A stretch of 64,000 nucleotides of DNA from Branchiostoma floridae (taxonomy: Eukaryota > Chordata > Leptocardii > Amphioxiformes > Branchiostomatidae). Positions 42,758 to 55,200 of the stretch are shown one piece after another; the stretch's first letter is position 1, and each line of letters begins with the position of its first letter. The DNA is taken from assembly GCF_000003815.2 (NCBI RefSeq), contig NC_049983.1:29130420-29194419 (forward strand). The letters are read 5' to 3'. The position numbers were made by a program, and so were the translations under genes. The notes beneath the pieces were generated by a model, which saw only the letters and a program-made list of their open reading frames with translations, was not told the DNA's origin and ran no database searches.

Positions 42758-45700
42758 ATGGCGGGAGGGTTTTCAAGACTGTTCCTGCTCGCGGTGCTTG
42801 TTGGGATCGCCCTGCCGACTGCAGGTTGGTTGGATTTTGTAGATTTTGGTTCAAAGCAGAAAAAAAGTACATAAGTGTTTGCTTCGTAATAGAATTTGTA
42901 CTTGGAACGTTCAAATCGTTTCTATTTAATATAGGACGACACAGGCGATTAGATTTACTGTGATACCTTTTCCCTACAGAAATTTTCGAAAATCTAGCAC
43001 AAAAAATATCAGTACGCTTACGCTATGATGCGATTGAAAAGAAATGGATGTCTAAGCGACATATTATTTTCTATGAAATGATTATCCATGTAGCACGAAT
43101 GCCTTGTCCACTAGCTCCATGTATACTGTTGAGTTACATATGCCCTTTGCCATGTTCCCAGATGCAGCAACCACACCTGCCTCGCAGTGGGGCGGGACCA
43201 CTGACTCAACAGCCCCTGGTGAGCATCTGCTTCACCTGACTTGCGCATGATTTACATGGCTTCAGCTAACTAGCATGGGTATTGCCTGATCAGCACAGAT
43301 TTTCCCTGGCTAGCGCATGCTTCACTTGACTAGCGCATGCTTCACCTGACTTGTGCATGATTCACCTGACTTGTGCATGATTCACCTGACTAGCACAATG
43401 TTCACCTGGCTAGGACATGTTTCACCTTTCTAGGACAGGCTTTAACCGACTAGAACATGCTTCAGCTTCACCTGGCTAGCACAGGCTTCAGCTGACTAGC
43501 ACAGGCTTAAGCTTAATAGCATAGGCTTTAGCTGACTAGCACAGGCTTCACTTGAATAGCAAATGCTTCACCTGACTAGCACAGGCTTCACCTGACTAGC
43601 ACAGGCTTCACCTGAATAGCACAGGCTTCACCTGACTAGCACAGGCTTTATCTGGCTAGCATAGGCTTTACCTTGATAGCACAGGCTTCACCTGGCTAGG
43701 ACAGGCTTCACCAGGCTAGCACAGGCTTCACCTGGCTAGGACAGGCTTCAGCTGGCTAGCAAACTCTTTAGCTTGATAGCACAGGCTTCAGCTGACTAGC
43801 ACAGGCTTTATCTGGCTAGCATAGGCTTTACCTTGATAGCACAGGCTTCACCTGGCTAGGACAGGCTTCACCAGGCTAGCACAGGCTTCACCTGGCTAGG
43901 ACAGGCTTCAGCTGGCTAGCAAACTCTTTAGCTTGATAGCACAGGCTTCAGCTGGCTAGCAAACTCTTTAGCTTGATAGCACAGGCTTCAGCTGACTAGC
44001 ACAGGCTTCGCCTGGCTAGCACAGGATTCACCTGGCTAGGACAGGCTTCACCAGACTAGCACAGACTTCACCTGACTAGCACAGGATTCACCTGACTAGG
44101 GCAGGCTTCACCTGAATAGCACAGGCTTCACCTAACGACGACAGACTTGATTAAGCTATCACAGTCTTTCCCTTACTAGCAATTACCTGACTAACATGGG
44201 TATTACTTGACTAGCACATACTTTAACATGACCAGTGTAGGCTTCACTTGACTAGCACAGGCTTCAGCTAGCACGTTTAGTAAATCTGATGAGTCCATGT
44301 TCACAGTTCTCCTCATGGTTGTTCACCCTTTCCGCCTGTTTCACGCATTACTTCACAGAGAAGCTATGTGGATGATTCCCATGGAACCCCACTGATGCGA
44401 CAGTAGACTGTGACTACGACTACTACGACTACAGTTGGTCCAGTTACCGCGGCCGCTGTCGCGTCTCCTGCCTGAATGCGACAATGCTGGTCGGTCCGCC
44501 GGGGGATGACATAGATTACCGCTGCAACGTCAACAACGCCAGTTGGATCGGTAGCGAACCCGTCTGCATCGGTAGGAGGCAATATGTTTTCTTTATAATC
44601 AACTCTAACTTTGTTTCCAAATGATGCATTGCTCATTTGTGGAATTACAAATCTCTAATTTTGATTTTCGTAGACTTCAAACAGAATCTAAACTGCAGCT
44701 TTCCGTGGATTAATGCGGAAAATAATTAAGAAAAGTGACCAGATACTAAAGCACTGGCTTTGACTATAGGCAGATACTTAAAAAACAAATAATCTATCTG
44801 GAAACGTCCCAACTTTGTGATTACATCAGAACCTATTGAGAATACAAAAGGCTTATTTAACGAATACTTGAATCTTCTTGATTGTTTCGTCGATGAAGGT
44901 TAATGTTCTTGATTGTTGATTGTATTGATTCCCCTCCGCCCGATGAGGCTTTGGGACTGATGAGGTGAACCCTCTTCAAATGAGTCGGTCTCAGTGTCCA
45001 GAATGGCAATTACTCCAAGAAGGATGTTGTGTGGAAGGAGTTAACTTTCTGGACACAAAACCCGACCACTCTGTGAGAGGACTAATGGAATGTAAACTAC
45101 ATCAGGGCACACCGACCCTCTCTCAACCGGGTTTGGCGTCGGTACCGACTTCCGATGAACTTTGACCCAATGCTAACGCCACTCAAGAGGAACAATCACT
45201 TGGAAACAGCACACGGATAGCTGAAGACGACCAAGAGATTCGGTTGATAATGAGTGTCAGAGTGTCGATTGTTTAAGTTGAAGAACAGCTTACTTCTCAA
45301 CAATATAATTTACAAACTAAGATTAACGTTTTCATGCTAATAGTATGGTTTAATTACGTACTAATCTGTGTTTCCAGGTGGGTTCGACAACACCACAGTA
45401 ACAGAGAGCGCGGCGAACCGAGTCCGCCTGGTGGGGGGAGACTTCTACGGCTGCGTGGAGCTGTACGATGACGTCACGAGGCAGTGGGGGCCTGTGGTTG
45501 GGTTCCGTGTTTTTCTGGAGCTGTGGGAATCCAGAATGGCCTGGGCTGATCTGGCTTGCAGGGATGTCGGGTTTACTGGGGCTTTGGCCACTTACGCGTA
45601 CCTTACAGACAGTTCGTTGCTGTACGCGATTTCAGATTCCCTTTCCTACTCTAGACCTAACGAGACTGGACCAAATTTCTATCTTGATAGTTTTGCTTCG

Positions 45701-48700
45701 GCCCCAAAAGGAGTATCTGCACAGCATTTGTATGACACCGTGGAGCGGGTGGTTCGGGGCGAATGTACCGAAACAGTGCTCAGTCCAGGAACACAAAACT
45801 GGTGGAACTGCCATACGGATCTGATGTGTTTGGCCTGTCAGAAGAAAGTAGAAAGTAAGCAGCATCCCTACATCATTTCTGTTGTACACAAAAATAGAAA
45901 AATCATTGCTGGATTTTGAATCTGTACCTGTATCTATAGCCGGTATAACCGCCCTTCGGCGTAACACACCAGCTTCTGCATCTGTATCTATATAGCCAGT
46001 ATAACCGCCCTTCGGCGTAACACACCAGCTTCTGTATCTGTATCTAAATTTATATAGCCAGTATAACCGCCCTTCGGTGTAACACACCAGCTTCTGTACC
46101 TGTATCTATATAGCTGGTATAATTGCCCTTCGGTGTAATACACCAGCTTCGCAGGCACGTGGCGTGGCAGCAGCTGGTTATATTACACTGAACGACCCGT
46201 CACACCTAAGTTTTGCACATCTATCTGCAAATGTTCTTTAACACTATCTACCGAAGATACCTCTACTGTTCTTTGTGATAACAAATTCTACTGTACGATA
46301 CATTTTGGTAACACTAGCATCCCAGTTAATGTAGTAGTTGTTTGTGCAATCTGGCAGCTTGGTTCTGTACCCCTTCGAGTTTATCTTTGTCTTTCTTTGT
46401 ATATGGGTCCCATACTGTTGCAGCATATTCAAGGTTAGGTCTTACCAGTGATGTGTATGCAAGTGATTGTACCCTGGCTGGGCATGCCCACAAGTTGCGT
46501 TTGATCACTCCCAATGTTTGTTTAGCCTTGGTTGTTATTTTGTCAACATGGACACCCCACTTCAGCCCAGTTGTTAATGTAACACCCAGGTATGGGTGGC
46601 TTTTTGTGGTTGCTAATGTCTGACTTGTAAGGGGACACATTTGGGGTTCGTTTGTTTGTTATGTGCACAACGTAGCACTTTTCGGGATTGAACTGCATAA
46701 GCCATTTTCTTTGCCATCCTTCCAGGGTGTTCAGATCTTTCTGAAGAAGTCTGTGAATCATTCTTTATAGATACCTCCATATAGACAGGGCAGTCATCGG
46801 CAAATGACCACATCACACTTGTACCGAGCTGGTCTTGCAACTCGCTTATGTACAAAAGGAAGAGCAATGGTCCTAGGACAATTCCTTGCGGAACTCCCGA
46901 TGCTACTTTAACTGTAGCTGAGGCACTTTCTTCTACCACTACCGTTTGCTCCGTGTTTGTTAGGAAGGCCTTTCACAATTCAGTGTAGTGCTTTGAATTG
47001 TACAGTACTCCAGTCTTGAGATTAGTCTGCTATGTCGAAATCTCTAGTAAAATATAATATTGCTAGGTACACCTGCTATTGTTCATTGCCCAAGCTATGG
47101 ACTGTAACAAGAAGTTGTGGACTGCTAGAACAAGTTGTGTTTCTGTGGATCGCTTTGCTCTGAACCCATGTTAATGTTCATGTAATCAGTTAGTATAGTG
47201 TGGAAAAAGTCCAAAGTATTGATGTTTAAAATTGTGGTTCCTGAAATGTCAAATAGTATAGACTAATATAGCTAGACAGTAGTTAGTCATACAGGCTTTG
47301 TAACGAAAAGGTATTCTATACTTACTCATCCTTTAGCATAGAAGTGACAATGACAATGATCTTTATTTCATATTCATGCCCAACATGGGCTAAATGCATT
47401 GAGTTAGCTAACTTATGAATATGTATCTTTGACCAGTAATACAGTAAGGTCTAAAATAATGCTTTGCCCTCCAGTTGAGCCTACTACCCCTGCGGAGTGG
47501 ACCAGTCCGAGAACCACAAGACCTGGTGAGTAAAGAGTCTTTTATGTGATATCCAGCTGGGTGACGTAGAACTCTCACATTGTACCGTCCTTGTTTTTGC
47601 CCTTAATGTTTTCCAGACCAGGCTGAGATTTAGCCACACTGTATCACTGGAATGGTTGTTCTTGGTTTTCTCTGAAGCATTAAATGAACATAGGACAGCA
47701 TGTAGAAACCTTTGGAACATAAGGCCTGACGTAACCTATTGCGTTATGCCGGAATTTGAGCCGTCTTTAGCACTGAATTGAATTGTGGCCCAGTAAAACA
47801 AAGTGTTGTGCCTTTCATATACGTCTAGTTTGAGATAGGATCCTGATGTGGTACTTTCTCCAATCCTTAAGCTCGTCTTCCATTGTGAAAGTTCGAATCT
47901 AAAACCTTTTCACACATGTCACGTTCTAACTTTACCATCACAGCTGGGCCCTGCGGACCTTTTCCATGGCAGCCCACCGACGCCACAGTCGATTGTGACT
48001 TCTACTTCACCAGCTCCGTTAGATACTACGACTACACGTTTGGGGGTTACTTCTACCCCACAGGCCGCTGCTCTGTCACGTGTTCTAACAACCTGACGGT
48101 GGCGGGGGCGTCAGCCCTTTGGCCTGATGGAGGACACCACTACTACTGCCGCCCGGACATTTCAACATGGTTAGGAATTGAACCAACCTGCCAAGGTAAG
48201 ATTCTAGAGTAAAAGGTCACTTGTGGTATGATGCATACTGATAACTTAATGAATATGTATTGTACAGTTAGTTTCAATTTGAAAATAGTGAATGAATAAT
48301 AATAATGAAAACTTGATTTTGAGCTGACACGTAAATAACTGGAATTGAATTCTGGGGCATCCTTATCAAAGGGAACATTATTTCGTATGTTTTTTTTTTT
48401 CACACGCTCGCATCAGTTTTAGGGTGCTTATGAGATATCATCCATATAATCACATCAGTATGGCAAAATGTAACGTGATGCCACGATGACTATATAGGAA
48501 TACTCTTACAATCATTGTGATACTTCTCCCATGATTATTCACCTTTTGGGCCTGTTTCACTTATCATTATCTCGCAGAGAAGCCGTGTGGAGATTTCCCG
48601 TGGATAAACAACCCTGATGTAGCTGTAGACTGCGACTACGACTACCGTGAGATCTGGACCTGGCCCGACCCGGTGTACTCCCGCGGCAGCTGCCGTGTCT

Positions 48701-51700
48701 CCTGTCTGAATGCGACAATGCTAGTCGGTCCGCCGGGGGATGAAATAGATTACCACTGCATCGTCAACAACGCCAGCTGGACCGGTAGCGAGCCTGTCTG
48801 TATCGGTAAGAGACAACATTGTCCCTCTGAGCATACCTGAGTTTTGTTTCTAACTGCCTTACGTCGATGAAGATTAGATATCCGGGTAATAACATATGTT
48901 AGATATTAAAGAATTACACAGACAACTGGATACAATTTTGGAAACGGTCAGACGTTTCAGGTAGCATCCACCAGCTTTTGGCAGTGACATTTTAGCAAGA
49001 TTTGTTGATTAGCAGGTTTTTGAAGAAAAGCTATGACTTAATATGCAAATAGCGTGGTGGCTTCAGAGTAATGTTTTTCAAAATTACAATTGATAGTTGT
49101 TTTTTTTTTTACCTTGGGCTAGCGACATGCGTCTGGATATTAATTATTGTGAGATATTCAGTACAAGGATTTTCTTATAAATTAGATATTTTCAACCCTA
49201 CGGTACATGTTTCCTTTCTTTTCTTGTGTGGCTTCCAGGAATTTTGCAATTGTAGATGTCAATGGGGGCAAGAAATTGGGGTGTGCCCTAGGGCAGATTT
49301 CGTTTCAAGTTCGAATGGGCAGGAATTAAAAAGAATGGAGGAAATTTATTCGACCCTATGTGACCTGGAGATCAGCCTTGTTATCATCTCACCGATTTTG
49401 AAGGTAGTTGCCTTTAAAAATCCAAACCCCTACCTGAGCCGGGATCTGATTTTACCATTGAGGCAGCCATTTTATTGATACATTTATTGATACCCTGAGG
49501 CACGTGGTCTTGGTTCAACTTGATTATTTTTGACAACTAAAAGTTGATCTGGAGTTCGGGACCATTGCAGACATTGTGACTAGACCATACCTGATTAATG
49601 ATACTTTCGACTTTTCTTCTCTGTGTTCCCAGGTGGGTTCGACAACTCGGTAGTAACAGAGAGCGCGGCGAACCGAGTCCGGCTGGTAGGGGGAGACTTC
49701 TACGGCTGCGTGGAGCTGTACGATGACGTCACGCAGCAGTGGGGGCCTGTCCTGACTCATGTCTATGACGTCTGGGAGTCCAGAATGGCCTGGGTTGACC
49801 TGGCCTGCAGAGATGTCGGGTTTCCGAGTGGTTTGGCCACTCATGGGTTCCCTACACGCGATCCCAGGCCCTACCCCATATCAGACCCATTCTACCGCTC
49901 CTACTCCAGACCTAACGACACCGGGCCAAACTTCTTCCTGAACACGAGTTCAGTCGTGTCCGCGGGAGGAGTTCAGCACCTGTACGACACCGTGGAGAGG
50001 GTGGTCCGGGGGGACTGCACGGCGACAGAGAACTGGTGGCACTGTAAAGAAAACCTGATGTGTTTGGCCTGTCAGGAGCAACCAGGAAGTAAGTAGCATC
50101 CCGCCATGTCATCGGTGAACATCATAAAAGGGAATGGAATAGTCATTGCTAACTTATAATAATGTAAAAAAAAAGAAACAGCTCAAAGTCATCCATACTG
50201 CATAAGGCGGTGCTTATCTCCGTTTCTTTGCCCTAGACAAGGAATTGCTGTGTCAGCAGCAGAATCAGGGGCTGTGATCTGACCTTATAAAGATATGGCC
50301 TTGTCCCGTTAAGACTGACGCTATCATACAATAACGTCTCAAATTATGACTTCTTCTTTATCTGCAGCGACCACCCCCGCCGGAAGGACCAGTCCACCAG
50401 CTGTAGCGACCACCCCCGCCGAGTGGACTAGTCCGGCAACGACAGGTGACTATTTCTATCTGATATCCATCAGATCGCAGAGGTTCATTCCCCAGTGCAT
50501 TCCCAGCAAATCGTCGGCAAACCTGCATCACCTTAGATCTGACCTTACGCCACTCGCTCCTGCCCTCCGTCAGGGTTAGAAACTCGGGTGTTCTGCTATT
50601 CTCTGGAATTCTGTGTCTCCCCTTGGGGTGCCCATAAGACTTGACGTCGGTGAGGTCCCAGTAGCCATTTTCCTTCCGCTTTAGCTTGGTGAATCGTCCA
50701 ATAAGTTCTGTCTTTTCAACACAAAGAGTCCTGTGATTTTTGTTAGCCAATAAGATCAGACGAAGCAAGTGTTTGGACTTGGCTGTCATGAGGACAACCA
50801 AAGTCATTCATATATGGCACAGATGCACAGTCAATAGGACTTGAACAACGAGGGGCTGTATGCAGACACCGTGTTTTTTCCTATTCTCTCGTCAATATCA
50901 ATATCGTAGTTCTCGAATTAAGACACTGTTCTTTAATACGGATGTCATTTTCTAATGTCGTGATGGTTATGATTATGTTACCTTCACAGAAGGGAACATA
51001 TTGTTTTTGCTTTGTTTCTTCTTCTTCTCCGCACAAATAAGGTCAACGACTTGGACCAGACGGCTGTCACCATGGTAACCGGTAAAGTAGCAGGCACCAT
51101 GTGGTGTTCGGTTACATAATGTAGCAAATGTCAGATCTAGAGGGGCTCGGGTCACTACATGTAGAAATGTGTTCAAATAAGAATGAACAAAACAGTTGCC
51201 AGTGTTAGACTACAACATGCGAAGGTAACATTCTGTATTTGCTTGCAAATAATACCTTTCTAGTTATCTTTTTGCTTTCCCCTTTGGCTGGTTACAAGTA
51301 CGTGGCCAGAACCGAAACACTTCACCCGAAACATTGCTTTTATCCAATTCTTCGTGAAGAATTCTATTCTGTTTGTCATTCGCATGAATTACATCTATGC
51401 GAGGATGTCCTATTCAACCCCATTCACTTATGTATATTTTTGTTTAGCGTAAACTCAGATAATGTCAGTTCTATCTAAGAAAATGATCCAATCCTCCTAC
51501 ACACAGACAAGCCGTGTGGAGACTTCCCGTGGAGCCCGGCTAACGCCACAGTGGACTGTGACTACAGCTACTACAGGTCCTACGGGATCTCCGGTTACAC
51601 CGGGGCATATTACCGTGGTCCTTTCAGAGGGCGCTGTGCGGTCAACTGTCCCGATAATACGACGGTGATAGGAGTCATAGTACCGACGGGTATCTACAAT

Positions 51701-52096
51701 GGGCATCACAACTACTACTACTGCCATGTGGACTCCTCAACATGGTTAGGATCCGAACCTCGGTGCGAAGGTAAGGGGTCCACAAATGTTGAAGATGAAT
51801 TTATCTGATGGATTTTAGCAATCGATTTGCATGTCGTCATGCTGGAGATATTTCTGTAGGCTGTTCAACATTTTTTTGCGATTAAAATTACCAAATGGGG
51901 TCCAAGCAGTGCCCACCATACTCTGCTCTGTGATATCACTTTTTGAATATCGAGGAAAGGAGAAATATATTGACATGAATATCTTTTCTGTGAGTAATTA
52001 TCACTTATTATCAAAATCTATGCCAAAAGAGATCGGCAGAACAGCGTTTTGCTCTGACTAAAAGTACACACACAAACACACACACACATATATATG

Positions 52097-52154
<58 letters not shown>

Positions 52155-52156
52155 GT

Positions 52157-52222
<66 letters not shown>

Positions 52223-55200
52223 CTGAAGTAATACCTCACTTTTCATAAAGTTCAGTGACAGGAATCTGACGTTTTTTCCCCACAGACAAGCCATGTGGGG
52301 AGTTCCCGTGGAACCCTGGTAACGCCACAGTGGACTGTGACTACAGCTACTACAGCGCCAGTAACTACTATGACTACATGTCCGGCACGTCTCTGTACGG
52401 TGGGCTGAGGGGCCGCTGTGAGGTGCGGTGCCGGCATCCCCTAGTGGCGACAGGGGCGCCGCTTCTGTCCCCTGACGGAGGAGGCTACTACTACTGCCAC
52501 GGACACTCCGCAACCTGGCTGGGACAAGAACCTCAGTGTCAGGGTGAGAATAGAGCTTCTGTAGCATGCTGAGCCTCAGGTGTTCTAACATGATATTGCC
52601 GGTTATAGTGGCCATCTAATGGCTGCTATATTTTCAACTATAAATGGTATACGTCGATGTAGGTTAGACATCCAGGTAATGAGATACGCCAAAAAAAGTT
52701 ACTCAAGCAACTGGATATGGTTTTGAAACTGGATATGGTTTTGACCGTTTCAAAACCATATCCAGTTGCTTGAGTAACCTTTTTTTGGCGTATAAATGGT
52801 ATATTTGGTGGGACTGTGGCCTGAGCAAAGCTACTACTTTATTGTGGGTTTCAGATTCCCAAGGTATTCAATATGATTATATAAACAGCAAGCTGGAACC
52901 CAATGGCGTACTGGGAGTGTGTTTTGGCCCAGATGTAGATCAGTGTATATGTAAATTTTATTCCTTTTGTTCTTTTCTATTTATGTCTCTAACCGTGTAT
53001 TTATATCAATACTTCTTTATTAGCCTGGTATCTAAGACATAGCTGCGTAGAGACTTGGCAGCTAGAATGGATTTGGATACCGTATACCACACTTCGTGCC
53101 TTCACGCGTTTAGAAAAAATTCGATTTCCTCCATCACAGACAGACCGTGTGGCCCGTTCCCATGGCAGCCCACCGACGCCACAGTGGATTGTGACTACGG
53201 CTTCGTGTACGACAGAAGCTACTACGACTACCAGACTGGGTCCAGGTTCCACCCAGCAGGACGCTGTTCTGTCACGTGTTTAACCCTCATCCGACCGTTA
53301 CATTTTTACGACGAATCTGACCGTATGGGGTCATTTTTGACCCCATTTTGTTTTGCACATAGACATATTTCTGCTGGCTTATTCTGTCATTTCTATGTAT
53401 TTACTGTTTCACTAACCTATGAAAAATATTTTGACAAGTTTTGGTGTCATTCGTTATTACTCATTATCATAATTTATGCAGAAAATGAGGAAAACCCACA
53501 TTTGCTCTGAAAATCTACCATACTAAACTTACTTAAACAATGTTTTGTTTTATCAATTTCTAAACAATAATTGTGATGATGCAATAATGCTGATAGCATA
53601 ATAATGTTATTTAACAAGAAAAAACACAATATTTGTGAAAAGTAACGAACTTATTACTTAATCATGCACCATATTCCGCCATCTAAACACATACATACGA
53701 TAACTCTTGTCTATTTTCCCGCAAAGATCTTTCTTGTAGGTTCCTTCTGCACAGTCTGTCCATATATTGTTTTTTAATTAATTAGAAACATTTTCACTTT
53801 CATTAGCATAGGTAATTAGTGCGTATTATCATAATTTATGCAGAATGTCGAAAAACTGTGTTTTACACTAAAATACCAAATTTCTTTCAAAATATTTGGT
53901 GTTTACTCATCTAAGCAACTATAACCTGTTGCTGCAATAGCAATAATAAGGAATGCCTGTTATTTTATTGAAATATCTTGATATTTATGTAATTAATGAT
54001 TCATAATTGGCTGGGGTCATTTTTGACCCCACCGAACAAGACACAAACTTGATGATGATGATGATGATGATTGGTTTATTTGAAAATCGAGGATATCTGG
54101 CAGCCAAAGGCTGAATTGCGTATCTTCTTACAGGGATCACAATAACAATCATTTAACATTATACATTATACATCTCAAAAAGAAACACTTCGAATTGAAC
54201 TTACAGTGCTAAATGCGGAGGGAACGAATAAACTACAGTTTAAGATTCTGTCGTTACAGTTAAAATCAATTAAAAATACGTATCTGCTAGCTGTCAATTA
54301 GCTATAGCTATAAATTTCATTTCCTGATAGCAAAAGTATCGTATCACACAATTAGGAGAAATATATTGCTCTTGAAGCCGTAGTAATTACTTTACATCGT
54401 CGTTGAGGAGTCGAACCAAGTAGGGTATAGGGGAGTCCCTGTATCTATTTGTTCTACATTTAACCACTCTGAGTTTGTTAGAGTTTCTGGTGTTTCGTCC
54501 ATGGAGCTGGCATGTCTTCTGTGGGAGCATGTCTGGGCCCAGTTTCATTGCGAATTTTCTGCACAAGTCCTCGCGTCTTTGTTGCAGTGTGTGGAGGCCT
54601 GTGCGCTCCAGTGCCGCTTCATAGGACGTGTACTGTCCACCCAAGATGGTACGGAGAGCTCTCTTCTGGATTCTTTCCAACCGTGCAGTGTGTTCCTTGG
54701 TGAGACCGGGATGCCATACAGGCACGCAGTATTCTACCACGGGTCTGACATAGGATATGAATACTTGGAGCAAATCATTCACCGTAACGTTGAACCTTTT
54801 CAGACTTCTAAGCATGAAGAGTCTTCCGTTGGCTTTGGAGATCATTTTTGATACATGCGTATCCCATTTTAAGTTTGACTGTAACCATATTCCCAAAAGA
54901 CACGAGACTACCACGATCTCCAGCGGGGTGCCATTGATTTTGAGAACTGGTGGGGCAGGCGGAAGCTTCATGAACGAGAAAATCATAACCTTGCACTTGT
55001 CTGCATTCAACAGCATGTGGTTTTGACTGGCCCACTGATTAAAGTCATTGAGCTCTTCCTGCATGATAGATGGCGCATCATGTTGTCGCGTCTCTGCCAA
55101 CGACAGGTCGTCAACAAATTTCCACTCACTGAGGGGAGACTCTCTAACAGCGTCATCAAACACAGCCAGGAATATGAGGGGCCCAAGTAGTGTTCCCTGT

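Noticed and set aside
43220-44300. A CRISPR array
   Set aside because: The units are contiguous ~20-bp repeats without unique spacers, in an animal intron. It is a minisatellite.
45632-46087. A 151-codon minus-strand frame at the end of SRCR 1
   Set aside because: It is antisense to the SRCR exon and the ~60-bp minisatellite.
52097-52615. A 172-codon minus-strand frame ending in poly-(Tyr-Ile)
   Set aside because: It reads antisense through sushi-like exon 5 and the (AT)n tract. No family resemblance.
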